From Bacteroidia bacterium (lineage in GTDB: Bacteria; Bacteroidota; Bacteroidia; Flavobacteriales_D; Cryomorphaceae), in contig JAUICL010000007.1 of assembly GCA_030427905.1 (NCBI GenBank), forward strand, positions 1 through 64,000: a DNA stretch of 64,000 nucleotides, written 5' to 3'. The notes under the pieces were generated by a model, which was given only the letters and a program-made list of their open reading frames with translations, did not search any database and had not been told where the DNA came from. Of this stretch, positions 27,007-37,200 are shown piece after piece (the stretch's first letter is position 1; the number at the start of each line of letters is the position of its first letter). Made by a program: the position numbers and the translations under genes.

Positions 27007-28324
27007 ATTCCCTTATCTGTTCATCTTGTATCATTCGTTCCAATATAGCTCTAACCATCGGACTATCGGGGGCTTTGATGGTAACTTTTTCAATCAAATC
27101 CTGATTGATGTCTGACTCATTTTCCAACTTTCCATACCCCCAATACCTTCCGTTTACCACAGCAGCAAAATGAAACAGCCCTTCATCAGACTGAGTACCA
27201 AGAACGTAGCTCCGTTTCATCTCATTGTACTGGTGGTGAATAAACAACTCAATCGATTCTTCTTCCGATCTGGAATCCAAATCCATCTGAAAATCGGTAT
27301 AAAAACCACCCCTACTCAAATCAATTCCCCATTCAATCAGGGCCATCTTCAACCACTCCTTTGCACGTTGTACCGAAACAAACCATCCGAGGGCATCGCT
27401 TCTGAAATTGGACTTGGTAACCGCAAAGCGCGTTTTTCCAGCCCTGTTTATATAAGGTACTACGGCAAAACTCTCCCCACGCGATTTCTGAGCGCGGTTG
27501 TACTTTGGCCAGCGCCGCTTAATCTCCGCATCTTCTACCAAAAAGGCTTCGTATTCATTAATCGTTTCCTGAAACCCGATCCGAGCTACGTCTTTTTGAA
27601 ACATCTGTTTCTTTCGGGTGGCTCCCGAACTAGTGAAGTGGCTCAACACCCGTTTTCGCAGGTTTTTGGCTTTTCCCACATAGATCATTCGCTCCGACTC
27701 ATCGTAGAAATAGTATACCCCAGTAGTCTCTGGAATCGCTTCTACCATCTCTCTGGGCACCTTGGGCGGCAATATTGTTGTGCGATTATTTCCTTTCAGC
27801 AGTTCTTCAAGCACCCCATCGCGATCCATGGACTTCATCTTCTCAAACGCCAAGGCCAGTGCCATCGCATCACCATGCGCACGGTGCACGCTCTCATTTG
27901 ATATGTCGAGATGGTTGATAACCGTGCCCAGCCTATGGTTTGGAAGATTTGGAAAGAGCTTTCGCGCATAGCGCATGGTGCAAAACCGCTTGGCTACGAG
28001 CTTTAACCCACGCTTTTCGAAAGCGGCTTTCAGAAACTGATAGTCAAAATTGACATTGTGAGCCACGAAGATTCGGCCTTCCAAAACGCGCTCCAATTCA
28101 CCCAAAACATCTTCGAAACTAGGTGCACCTTCCACCAGTGAATTATTGATACCGGTCAGTCCCGAAATCTGAGATGGAATTTGGCGATTAGGATTGATCA
28201 AAGAATGAAAAACCTGCCGCAAACCACCATCATCTACGTGCACCACTGCCACTTCGGTGATGTCGTGATCTTGGTGATACAAGCCCGTGGTTTCTATGTC
28301 TACTACAGCAAATTTGAGCGCCAT
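26996..28324 (-). CDS. DEDDh exonuclease fused to a GIY-YIG nuclease domain
   Basis: 442 residues. Residues 1-165 are a DnaQ-type 3'-5' exonuclease: VVDIETTG (Asp9, Glu11), FVAHNVNFDYQFL and the HRAHGDAMALA ending that supplies the last His and Asp. Residues about 200-280 are a UvrC-type GIY-YIG domain: TGVYYFYDESERMIYVGKAK, then NLRKRVLSHF. The C-terminal 160 residues are less clear. The same pairing (polymerase III epsilon-like plus Cho/UvrC-like) is known from Bacteroidota and actinobacteria and suggests a repair nuclease that nicks and then resects. The rest of the operon (lipoprotein, rhomboid) does not hint at the job. Confidence 0.88.
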   Translation of the reverse strand: MALKFAVVDIETTGLYHQDHDITEVAVVHVDDGGLRQVFHSLINPNRQIPSQISGLTGINNSLVEGAPSFEDVLGELERVLEGRIFVAHNVNFDYQFLKAAFEKRGLKLVAKRFCTMRYARKLFPNLPNHRLGTVINHLDISNESVHRAHGDAMALALAFEKMKSMDRDGVLEELLKGNNRTTILPPKVPREMVEAIPETTGVYYFYDESERMIYVGKAKNLRKRVLSHFTSSGATRKKQMFQKDVARIGFQETINEYEAFLVEDAEIKRRWPKYNRAQKSRGESFAVVPYINRAGKTRFAVTKSNFRSDALGWFVSVQRAKEWLKMALIEWGIDLSRGGFYTDFQMDLDSRSEEESIELFIHHQYNEMKRSYVLGTQSDEGLFHFAAVVNGRYWGYGKLENESDINQDLIEKVTIKAPDSPMVRAILERMIQDEQIREYEI

Positions 28325-28381
28325 AAGCGAATAGCAATAAACATAGAAAAACTAAGTGCAAACTTTCGTGAAACGAGTCAT

Positions 28382-28411
28382 AAAAAAAGAGAATCCCGTG
28401 GGATTCTCTTC
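28382..28411 (-). terminator. tRNA-Met terminator
   Basis: AAGAGAATCC (28387-28396) pairs with GGATTCTCTT (28401-28410); on the minus strand the stem is followed by seven T. It begins 6 nt past the tRNA 3' end. Confidence 0.85.
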
Positions 28412-28416
28412 TGAAA

Positions 28417-28493
28417 TGGTAGCGAGACCGAGATTCGAACTCGGGACCTCATGAGTATGAATCATGCGCTCTAGCCAACTGAGCTATCTCGCC
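28417..28493 (-). tRNA. tRNA-Met (CAT)
   Basis: A 77-nt cloverleaf on the minus strand, from GGCGAGATAGCTCAGTTGG to CTCGCTACCA, with CCA encoded. The anticodon arm is CATGA-TTCATAC-TCATG, anticodon CAT. The T arm is CCGAG-TTCGAAT-CTCGG. The acceptor stem has a G1-U72 pair, so it is not an initiator tRNA (which has an unpaired C1-A72). I read it as elongator Met; tRNA-Ile2 with lysidine has the same anticodon and is a less likely alternative. Confidence 0.93.
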
Positions 28494-28508
28494 ATTGAAA
28501 TGCGGGCG

Positions 28509-28538
28509 CAAATATAAACATTGTTTGTCATTGCACAA
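28509..28538 (-). promoter_or_regulatory. tRNA-Met promoter
   Basis: On the minus strand: TTG, exactly 19 nt, then TATATTTG. This is a full match to the Bacteroidota consensus, ending 15 nt before the tRNA. Confidence 0.75.
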
Positions 28539-28630
28539 TTATTTTTAGATCTGTTTCCTAATCAATTCGAATAAGGTAGCATTTAGCATAGATTATCACT
28601 TTATTTTAATCGACGAATCAGAAGTTTCAA

Positions 28631-28638
28631 TAAATTTG
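28631..28638 (+). promoter_or_regulatory. -7 element of the START-like gene
   Basis: TAAATTTG, a full match to TAnnTTTG. It leaves a leader of about 70 nt before the chosen ATG at 28714. Confidence 0.35.
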
Positions 28639-28713
28639 CGGCCGGCAAATATGATACGTTATTATTCATATATTGTCTCACACAGATTTCAAATATCGAA
28701 AGCTTCAAAGCGC

Positions 28714-29097
28714 ATGGCAGACCGTAAAAAAATTGAGATAGAGTACCTTTTGAAGACATCCCCAAAGATTTTGTACAATATGATCAGCACGCCGAGTGGC
28801 TTGTCGGAGTGGTTTGCGGATGACGTGAATATCAGAGGAGAAATTCTCACATTTATTTGGGATGGCTCAGAAGAGAAAGCGCGGATTCTCACCAAGTCAA
28901 AAGACCAGTACGTGAAGTACCAATGGGATTATGACGAAGGCGAAGACATGTACTTTGAATTTAGAATCAAGATTGACGCGATAACCCGTGAAGTAGGGCT
29001 CTATATCACTGACTTTGTGGATGAAGACGATGAAGATAGCGCTCGAAGCCTTTGGGAAAGCCAGCTGGAAGATTTGCGCCGCGTGCTTGGTGCCTAA
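28714..29097 (+). CDS. START-like / SRPBCC domain protein
   Basis: 127 residues from the ATG at 28714 (an in-frame upstream start at 28636 lies almost on the -7 element). The start MADRKKIEIEYLLKTSPKIL, then PSGLSEWFADDVNI and FVDEDDEDSARSLWESQLED are typical of the short AHSA1/START-like proteins conserved in Bacteroidota. The fold makes a hydrophobic pocket; the ligand is unknown. It sits directly upstream of the LptF/G-type permease, an arrangement I recall as common in this phylum but cannot check here. Confidence 0.85.
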   Translation: MADRKKIEIEYLLKTSPKILYNMISTPSGLSEWFADDVNIRGEILTFIWDGSEEKARILTKSKDQYVKYQWDYDEGEDMYFEFRIKIDAITREVGLYITDFVDEDDEDSARSLWESQLEDLRRVLGA

Positions 29098-29161
29098 GCG
29101 ATCCTTATCTTTGAACAAGGAAAGGCACGATTTTAGCTAAGGTCGGCGGAAAAAAGGTGGA

Positions 29162-30574
29162 TTGAAAAAGCTCCATTTATTAGTCATCAAGTCGTATTTA
29201 GGTCCGTTTATTCTGACCTTCTTTATTGTCATGTTCATCCTTTTGATGCAATTCATCTGGAAGTACATCGATGATTTCATGGGAAAAGGCCTTGATTTTA
29301 TGGTCATTGCCGAGCTCATGGTCTACGCCTCGGCCAACTTGGTGAGCTTGGCCCTCCCACTCGCCGTATTGCTGAGTAGTATTATGACATTCGGGTCTCT
29401 GGCTGAGCACTACGAGCTAGTAGCCATGAAATCGAGTGGATTGAGCCTGCTGCGGATCATGTTTCCGCTCATCGTGTTTATCCTTCTCTTATCGGGTGGA
29501 GCGTTTTACTTCAACAATAACCTGTCCCCCAGAGCCAATCTCAAGTTCAAATCCCTTCTTTGGGACGTGACCCATACCAAGCCTAGTTTGGAGCTCACCG
29601 AAGGTGTGTTTTACAACGGAATAGACGGGTATAGCATACGAGTAAGCGAAAAAGATGAAGATACTCAGGTACTGAACGACCTACTGATATACCGTCACGA
29701 TGATAAATCGCCGGGAAACAAAACAGTAATTCGGGCTAAGCTCGGCGTGATGGGCAAATCGGCTGATGGTCGCTACCTGACAATCAAGTTAAAGGACGGC
29801 GTTAGCTACGACGAACTCGGAAAACCACGAGAATACGATTACCCGCACATCAAAAGTCGGTTTGACGAAGACCTAATTCTCATGGACCTATCGGGGTTTG
29901 ACATGCAGCGAACCGATGAAGATCTTTGGAAAAACCACATGAAAATGCTCTCGATGGGACAGTTACAAGTGGCCATCGATTCGCTTGAAGAGCAAAGGAC
30001 GAAGCGCAAGACAGACTACGTCAATTACATTGATCAATACGTGTCGTACAGCGACACCCTCGCTCCCGCTGAAGTAGATTCTATCGTCGCCTTCGAAGAA
30101 CTCTCGATACTGGAGAAAAGGAGAGTTATAAACGTGGCTATAAACGTGACGCGGAATTCGAAGAACTACATGAATCGCACGAATAATGAGATGGAGAACC
30201 GCGAGGAATACATCGATAAGCACCGGATTGAGTGGCACCGGAAGCTCACGCTCTCCTTCGCTTGTATTATTCTCTTTTTTATCGGTGCGCCACTCGGAGC
30301 GATTATCAAAAAAGGTGGACTCGGACTTCCGGTCATTTTCTCGGTGATCTTCTTTCTCGTATTTCACATCACTTCCATATCGGGAGAAAAAATGGTGGAG
30401 TCGGGTGTCTTGAGTCCCTTCGCTGGGATGTGGCTGAGTTCTATGGTATTGCTACCTATCGCCATTTTCCTGACGTATAAAGCTGCGTTAGATGCTGCAT
30501 TATTCGATCGTGACACATACATTCGTGTTCTGAATAAAGTGAAAACCGTTTTTTCAAGAACTGAAAGAAATTGA
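29162..30574 (+). CDS. LptF/LptG family permease (lipopolysaccharide export)
   Basis: A 470-residue YjgP/YjgQ protein, the membrane part of the LptBFG transporter that lifts LPS from the inner membrane. N-terminal helices include SYLGPFILTFFIVMFILLMQ and ASANLVSLALPLAVLLSSIM, then FGSLAEHYELVAMKSSGLSL. A periplasmic jellyroll region follows (about 110-350) and three further helices end the protein (KLTLSFACIILFFIGAPLGA). The start is TTG at 29162 and fits the family N-terminus. Which of LptF or LptG it is cannot be settled. The next gene starts on its stop codon (TTGA). Confidence 0.9.
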   Translation: MKKLHLLVIKSYLGPFILTFFIVMFILLMQFIWKYIDDFMGKGLDFMVIAELMVYASANLVSLALPLAVLLSSIMTFGSLAEHYELVAMKSSGLSLLRIMFPLIVFILLLSGGAFYFNNNLSPRANLKFKSLLWDVTHTKPSLELTEGVFYNGIDGYSIRVSEKDEDTQVLNDLLIYRHDDKSPGNKTVIRAKLGVMGKSADGRYLTIKLKDGVSYDELGKPREYDYPHIKSRFDEDLILMDLSGFDMQRTDEDLWKNHMKMLSMGQLQVAIDSLEEQRTKRKTDYVNYIDQYVSYSDTLAPAEVDSIVAFEELSILEKRRVINVAINVTRNSKNYMNRTNNEMENREEYIDKHRIEWHRKLTLSFACIILFFIGAPLGAIIKKGGLGLPVIFSVIFFLVFHITSISGEKMVESGVLSPFAGMWLSSMVLLPIAIFLTYKAALDAALFDRDTYIRVLNKVKTVFSRTERN

Positions 30575-31770
30575 AAGTCCTTCAACTCTGTCATAAACCA
30601 CCCTTCCCTATTAAAGATGGGGGATGTCTAGCCATAAACCAGATATCGCAAGCCATCATGGCCGAGGGCAATGAATTGGGAGTACTTTCGATTGTCACGC
30701 CCAAGCATCCCTATGAGTCTGAATCTTTTCCAGCAGGCTATCTGGATCAAACCAATTTCGAGGCGATTTTTGTCGACACGAATCTAAAAGCGGTTGACGC
30801 CTTTTCGAATCTGATCAGCCAAGATGCCTACCACGTGAGCCGTTTTTTCTCGCCTGATGTGGATATGGCCATCAGAAGAAGGCTGACAAATGAGCAATTT
30901 GATCTGATACTCTGCGAGAGCATTTACGTTACACCGTACATTGCTACGATCAGAAAGTACACCGAGTCGCCTATTGTCTTGCGCTCGCACAATTTGGAGT
31001 TCTCTATTTGGCACCGCCTGACCAAGTCGAGAAAAGCTGGATTGAAGAAGGCCTACCTGAAGATATTGACCAGGCAGCTGAAGGAATACGAAATCGATAT
31101 TCTGGACAAAATCGACGCCCTGGTTTCGATCAATCCAGACGAGTTGAAGCACTATCGCCGTTTGGGTTATCAAGGCCCTGCGCTTACCATACCCTTTGGG
31201 ATAAAAGCCGAAGAGTACAGTCCAAACCACGTGAATCGGGAGCCGAAATCGGTATTTCACCTAGGTAGTATGGATTGGATACCAAACCAGGAAGGTATCA
31301 AATGGTTTTTGGATGAAGTTTGGCCCAAGGTGATTCAGAAGGAGCCAGACTTAATACTCTACTTAGCAGGAAGAAGTATGCCCGAAGACTTGGCAAATAC
31401 AGAACAGCAAGGTGTCGAAGTAGTAGGTGAAGTGGAAAGCGCCCGCGCATTTATGCGATCCAAATCGATCATGATCATTCCCCTTCTTAGCGGTGGCGGT
31501 ATGCGGGTAAAAATGATTGAAGCCCTTGCGCTTGAGAAGTGCGTGGTCTCGACCACCATGGGTGCTAACGGTGTACAGGTCAGAGATGGAAAAACCGCGC
31601 TAATTGCCAATAGCCCCGGCGATTTTGCAAAGGCAATACTCAAAGCCGTTGGCAATGCCCAATTGGTAGATGAGCTGGGAAGTGCAGGTAGAAAACTCGT
31701 ATTGGATTCATACAATAGTGAAGTTCTCGCACAGAGACTCCACAAATTCATGAAAGAGCTGGCAAGATGA
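30571..31770 (+). CDS. family 4-type glycosyltransferase (first of a pair)
   Basis: A 399-residue GT-B glycosyltransferase. The N-terminal half begins MKVLQLCHKPPFPIKDGGCL, the Gly-rich acceptor-side loop. The donor half has VFHLGSMDWIPNQEGIKWFL, YLAGRSMPEDLA, and IIPLLSGGGMRVKMIEALAL with the conserved acidic residue, then DGKTALIANSPGDFAKAI. The TTG start overlaps the stop of the LptF/G gene. It forms a tight row LptF/G - GT - GT, pointing to LPS or exopolysaccharide synthesis and export. Sugar specificity is unknown. Confidence 0.88.
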   Translation: MKVLQLCHKPPFPIKDGGCLAINQISQAIMAEGNELGVLSIVTPKHPYESESFPAGYLDQTNFEAIFVDTNLKAVDAFSNLISQDAYHVSRFFSPDVDMAIRRRLTNEQFDLILCESIYVTPYIATIRKYTESPIVLRSHNLEFSIWHRLTKSRKAGLKKAYLKILTRQLKEYEIDILDKIDALVSINPDELKHYRRLGYQGPALTIPFGIKAEEYSPNHVNREPKSVFHLGSMDWIPNQEGIKWFLDEVWPKVIQKEPDLILYLAGRSMPEDLANTEQQGVEVVGEVESARAFMRSKSIMIIPLLSGGGMRVKMIEALALEKCVVSTTMGANGVQVRDGKTALIANSPGDFAKAILKAVGNAQLVDELGSAGRKLVLDSYNSEVLAQRLHKFMKELAR

Positions 31771-32930
31771 AGTTGGTGGTCATCTTAAGTCGGGTCCCCT
31801 ATCCACTCGAAAAAGGTGATAAGCTCCGCGCTTTTCATCAACTCAAGGAGCTTTCGAAGCGGCACGAAATTGTGCTCTGCTGCCTAAACGATGGGAAGAA
31901 GCCATCGCCCGAAACCCTGGAAGTCCTGCGCTCGATTGCCAGCGAAACCCACATATTTCAGCTCAACAAGATTCGAATATTCGCCAATCTCCTTTTTGGA
32001 TTGCTGTCGTCCAAGCCGTTTCAGGTACTTTACTTCTATCAAAGGAAGGCGCATAAACAGATTGCATCCATTATAGAGCAAGCCAATCCCGATCGGATTT
32101 TTTGCCAGCTTATTCGCACGGCGGAGTACGCCAAAAATGAGCACGATTACTACAAAATACTCGACTACCAAGACGCTTTCTCGAAAGGTGTAGACCGGAG
32201 AGAAAAGAAGGCAAAATGGCCTTGGCGAGAGATTTTCGCCATGGAGCGAAAAAGACTGATTGCCTACGAGAATATCATCTTTGAATACTTCGAGGCAAAA
32301 GTGATTATCTCCGAAGAAGACCGAAGATTCATCTATCATCCGGAGCGGAAGGATATTAAAATCGTGACAAACGGAATTGATACCGAGTTTTTCGCTAAGC
32401 GTGGAAAAGAACCGGCCTACGATTTGGTCTTCACAGGAAATATGAGCTACCCGCCCAACATTGAAACGGCGGAGTTTATCGTCAACCAAGTATTGCCAGC
32501 GCTCAAAAAACAGCGTCCCGGCATCTCCGTTTTGCTCTCGGGATCGACACCGCACAAGCGGGTGCAAGCCCTAGACGCCATTGAAGGGGTTACCGTTTCG
32601 GGGTGGGTCGATGACATCAGGGATTCCTACGAGTCGGCTCGCGTGTTCTTCGCCCCTATGCAGATCGGAACCGGACTGCAAAACAAACTGTTGGAAGCTA
32701 TGTCGCTTCAAATTCCTGCAGTCACATCCGAACTAGCCAACAAATCTCTGAAGGGAAAAGATGGTGAAAACATCCTGATTCGAAACTCGGTAGAAGGGTA
32801 TGTTGAAGCCATAGAAAGCCTGCTCCAAAATCCGGAAATGGCCACTAAAATTGGCACGAAAGGCCGCGAGTACGTTGAGAAGAACTTCTCTTGGAAACAG
32901 TCGGTAGACGTCCTCGAATCCACATTTTAG
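31767..32930 (+). CDS. family 4-type glycosyltransferase (second of a pair)
   Basis: A 387-residue GT-B protein with the same layout as the gene before it: [20 protein letters not shown] and [10 protein letters not shown] at the N-terminus; [56 protein letters not shown] in the donor half. The N-terminal part ([13 protein letters not shown]) resembles the sugar transferases of exosortase/PEP-CTERM clusters, but no such cluster is here. The 4-nt ATGA overlap with its neighbour indicates co-translation. The two may add successive sugars to one acceptor (inference). Confidence 0.86.
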   Translation: MKLVVILSRVPYPLEKGDKLRAFHQLKELSKRHEIVLCCLNDGKKPSPETLEVLRSIASETHIFQLNKIRIFANLLFGLLSSKPFQVLYFYQRKAHKQIASIIEQANPDRIFCQLIRTAEYAKNEHDYYKILDYQDAFSKGVDRREKKAKWPWREIFAMERKRLIAYENIIFEYFEAKVIISEEDRRFIYHPERKDIKIVTNGIDTEFFAKRGKEPAYDLVFTGNMSYPPNIETAEFIVNQVLPALKKQRPGISVLLSGSTPHKRVQALDAIEGVTVSGWVDDIRDSYESARVFFAPMQIGTGLQNKLLEAMSLQIPAVTSELANKSLKGKDGENILIRNSVEGYVEAIESLLQNPEMATKIGTKGREYVEKNFSWKQSVDVLESTF

Positions 32931-32958
32931 AATCGCAGCATCAGTCGGGGATTTTGGG

Positions 32959-32966
32959 TATCTTTG
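32959..32966 (+). promoter_or_regulatory. -7 element of ribBA
   Basis: TATCTTTG matches TAnnTTTG, 17 nt before the ATG at 32983. No FMN riboswitch can fit in the 52 nt between genes. Confidence 0.4.
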
Positions 32967-32982
32967 CACCACAATTTTGAAC

Positions 32983-34203
32983 ATGGCAAAAGAGGAAATC
33001 CTATTGGATAGTATCGAGTCTGCAATCGAAGAAATCAAGGCCGGAAAAGTCGTGATTGTTGTAGATGATGAAGATCGAGAGAATGAAGGAGATTTTGTAG
33101 CAGCAGCGCGATCTGTGACTCCAGAAATGATCAACTTTATGGCCACTCATGGCCGCGGGCTTATCTGTGCACCGCTTATCGAAAGCCGTTGCGAAGAACT
33201 CGATTTAGGACTGATGGTTCAGTCTAATTCGGCCGCCTATGAAACCCCGTTTACCGTATCGGTTGACCTGATTGGTCACGGATGTACCACGGGTATTTCG
33301 GCGAGCGACCGTGCTAAGACCGTAAAGGCTCTCATCGATCCAGACATCAAGCCTTCGGAACTCGGAAAACCTGGACACATCTTCCCGCTAAAAGCTAAAA
33401 GTGGCGGGGTACTCAGGAGATCTGGACACACCGAAGCTGCCATAGACCTTGCCCGATTAGCTGGTTTTGAACCCGCCGGAGTGATCGTAGAGATCATGAA
33501 CGAGGATGGTACGATGGCTCGTTTGCCAGAATTGAAGAAAATCGCTGAGAAGTTTGATCTCAAACTGATCAGCATCAAGGATTTGATCACCTACCGACTC
33601 AAACACGAGTCGCTGATCTCTAAGGATATCGTCGTGGAGATGCCAACTTCTGAAGGCGATTTTGAACTTCACCTTTTCAACCAAAACACCAACGACCAGA
33701 AGCACATTGCCCTGGTAAAGGGAACTTGGGAACCCGATGAAGCCGTGATGGTTCGGGTACACAGCAGCTGTTTGACTGGTGATGTGTTTGGCTCCTGCCG
33801 ATGCGATTGTGGACCACAACTCCACACCGCCATGGATATGATCGAAAAAGAAGGAAAAGGTGTGATCTTGTACATGAACCAAGAAGGGCGCGGGATTGGC
33901 TTGCTCAACAAGCTAAAAGCCTACAAACTTCAGGAGCAAGGATTTGATACCGTCGAAGCCAATCTGAAGCTCGGTTTTAAGGATGACGAGCGCGACTACG
34001 GTATTGGGGCGCAAATGTTGAGAAACTTGGGCGTAACCAAAATGAAACTTCTCACCAACAATCCGAAAAAGCGTGCCGGTCTGATTGGTTATGGTCTTGA
34101 AATCACTGAGATTCTACCAATTGAGATTACAGCTAACAAGCACAATAAGAAGTATTTGCAAACCAAGAGAGACAAGCTAGGTCACCAGATCAAGGTTGAC
34201 TAA
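32983..34203 (+). CDS. ribBA: bifunctional 3,4-dihydroxy-2-butanone 4-phosphate synthase / GTP cyclohydrolase II
   Basis: 406 residues from the ATG at 32983; a TTG two codons earlier is also in frame. The first half makes 3,4-dihydroxy-2-butanone 4-phosphate from ribulose 5-phosphate: [50 protein letters not shown]. The second half opens GTP to the first riboflavin intermediate: [20 protein letters not shown] (three Zn-ligand Cys) and [20 protein letters not shown], plus [12 protein letters not shown]. Both halves look active. The stop shares CTAA with tamB. Confidence 0.96.
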   Translation: MAKEEILLDSIESAIEEIKAGKVVIVVDDEDRENEGDFVAAARSVTPEMINFMATHGRGLICAPLIESRCEELDLGLMVQSNSAAYETPFTVSVDLIGHGCTTGISASDRAKTVKALIDPDIKPSELGKPGHIFPLKAKSGGVLRRSGHTEAAIDLARLAGFEPAGVIVEIMNEDGTMARLPELKKIAEKFDLKLISIKDLITYRLKHESLISKDIVVEMPTSEGDFELHLFNQNTNDQKHIALVKGTWEPDEAVMVRVHSSCLTGDVFGSCRCDCGPQLHTAMDMIEKEGKGVILYMNQEGRGIGLLNKLKAYKLQEQGFDTVEANLKLGFKDDERDYGIGAQMLRNLGVTKMKLLTNNPKKRAGLIGYGLEITEILPIEITANKHNKKYLQTKRDKLGHQIKVD

Positions 34204-37200
34204 AGATTCTCTTCTTTCTTATCGGCCTTGCGCTTTTCTTTCTCCGCTTTTTTCACTTCGTCGCGGGTGAATAGCTCTTTGACTTCATCGAAGAACTCGT
34301 CGAGAGTGTCGAAGTCTTCTTGGTAGACCAGTCCTACCCCTTGGGTATAAATCGAGCTTGAAGTCGAGAACACTTCGTAGGGATTTGTCTCATTGAATAC
34401 TTTGAGTCTAATCTTTCCTTCTTCGGTAATGGAGTATTCTACGAGAAAGTCTCCAAGAATACCGCTTTGCCCCTGGGAATACTGGGCTTCAGTGCTGGAT
34501 GTAACACCAAAATTACCGCTTACATAAAGCCGCTCGTTGAAGAGCTGTGTACTCAATGCCACTGCTATTTCCTGATTTGAGATTTGATCACCCGGGCGGT
34601 AATTCACACCAATATCAAACTCATTGCTGATTTCAGAAAGCCAACTACTGATTTGAGTACTCACAAAATCGCTGGTGGTGGTTGAACCAAATCCCCCCAC
34701 ACCGGTCACCGTCACAGACGACTGCTCTTCTTGAGCTTGGTCAATGGGTAAAAATCGGTTGAGAATGAGAAGAGAAAACACCTGCTGATTGAGCTGTTGA
34801 GTGGTATTGACCACACTTGCGAGCTGCGAACGCTCTGTTTCGGTAGCTTGGGGTAACTCAATGTCAAAATTGATCAAGGGATTCATCAGCTTCTCCTGAA
34901 GATTCAGAACGACATTCACATTCTCGCGCCCACGATACTGATCCCTATTTTCGATCATTATGGGATAGAGCGATGTCCGCACCTTGTATGATGCCGACAA
35001 ATCTATATCGGCCTGATATGGATCGCCATACCAACCAATTACACCACCTTTTCGAAGCTCAAACTGCTTATTGACCAGGTTTTTGAGCGTAAATAGGTAA
35101 TCGCCTTCTTCGATTTCGTAACGTCCAAACATCAGAAACTCGCCAGTAGGGTCTATTTCCAAGGTAATTCGACCACTCCCCTGTCCGCGAATGATATCGC
35201 CGGTTTGCTCATCAAATATGATTTGAATTTCGGCATCTGGAGTCGCATCGACATTGAGATGCATTTGCACACCCTGGAGATCTATTTCCCGCTCTTCGAC
35301 CTGAGTTGAATCTGGATTGACGAAATAGACAAAGTTCTCCATGGTCACATCGCTCGACTCATCTAAGGGAAGTTTGATACTCGTACCCTTCTCTGTGGTC
35401 GCATCGATGTTGATTTCCAAGAGTTCATCATAACCACCAAACTGGATGGTTCCCGTACCGAAGGCCGTACCGAAATAAGTAGAGTTATCAGCTCTTGTAG
35501 TGTTCAGCAGAAGAAAGTCTTCGGCATCGACGTTGATATCGTACGTCCAATTCTTGAAGCCATCGTGAAAGGCCGAGGCCACCACGAATCCTTCCTGTCC
35601 TAGTTCATCGTAAATAGGTTTGTAGTCAATCCCAAACCACCCATCTTCTACCCTAACCTGATCAGAGAAGGTGAAGTGGGTATTGAGGTAATCAACTTTA
35701 AATCGCGCCCGATCAAAATCGATGTATCCTTCCAGAGTCGGAGAAGACACCTGACCCGAAACGTAAATCTCACCATGAGCAAAGCCGCTGTACGATGTGA
35801 CTTCAGGAATTTTAAATGCATTGAGCAGATCAAGATTTAAGGAATCGAGCTTGAGCTTCCCGAAAAGCTGGTTTTCCGACTGAAACTGATACGAGCCATC
35901 GAATAGAGCGATATCTACCCCTTTTCGGTTTAAGTTAGCCAGTAGGGCCACTTGATTTTCATCTCCAAAATACCGGCTACTCGCTTTGAGATTTCCAAAG
36001 TCTGTATCATCTAGCCTTAGATCGTTGACTTCGAGCTCTGCAAATACCTTTCGCTCATTGTAGGCATCTGCCAACGTTCCCGACACATGGACCGTTCCTG
36101 ATGGATGGAGATCAAAAAAACCGAGAGAATCTATCGATGCCAAATCAAAATCCATCAACTTAAAACTTAATTCATCGGCCGGGTTTTCACTAATTAAGCC
36201 GCTCAACTCCAACACCTGCTCCCCGTTTCGCACAGAAATACCCTCGATAAAGAGCTGGGTGCTATCGACCTGCACAATACTTTGGTTTTCAATTTCCCAA
36301 GCTCTACCTTCTATGGCCACTTGACTCGGTTTGAGCCTAAAGTCGAAATGACTCGACCCCGCATCCGTTATTTCTCCCGAAATCTCTCCGCTCGACGACA
36401 AGTCAGAATTGTACCAGGCCAGATCTAAATCAACTGAATCAACTTTTCCCTCTGCTTCGAAGCGAAAGTTTTCGAATCGGAAGTTATCCTTCACAATCTC
36501 CTTAGAGCTGATGTGTGCATCTATTGAGCTATCGGCCAAAGCGATATCCAAGACGACACCTTCGGCTCGAGCGCCATTAAACTCAAACAAATTAGAGCGC
36601 AAGAACACACCGAAAGAGTTCTGATTGGAGTTAAACTCACCATAAGCTGTTGTTCCCGGAGCGATATAGAGCTGATCTACAAGCATTCCCGACAGTGAAT
36701 TGCTCTTTTTGTAGTTCATACTAAACTCAAAATCAGAGCCAGATGGCACGGGGACTGAATCGACAAGAGAAGAAAAAACGAGTCCTGATAGCCCTTTAAA
36801 ATCGCGGATGAGCACTTCTAGATCAAAGGCGCCTGTCATGTTGAAGTCGGCAATATCGCTGAGTAGCGAAATCTTCCTATTGCTCGTATCACCCGCAGCC
36901 GTGAGCTTGAGATTGGTCAACGCCAGTACAGAATCGCCAATACAAACGTAAGTATCGCTTGCTTCAAGCTTTCCACTGATGTCATTGAGCTTGACCCCTC
37001 TCGAATTAAGGGCAAGACTGGTAGAAACGGAGACTTCTTGACGGAGATCGATCCAGTTCAACGCCGATGCATCAAGGTTGTACACATCCGCACGAAAGTC
37101 AAGGATTGGTTCGCTCGAACTAAAGTCTACAATACCTGTGAAATCGAGGTTAACATTCGGATCTCTTGACACAACGTTTCCGGTAAATTTCTGCGGAGCC

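Noticed and set aside
27170-27901. 243-codon open frame on the + strand opposite the exonuclease/GIY-YIG gene
   Set aside because: Opposite strand of a well-supported gene, with no recognisable motif.
28417-28493. Initiator tRNA-fMet
   Set aside because: The first pair is G1-U72 rather than the unpaired C1-A72 of initiator tRNA.
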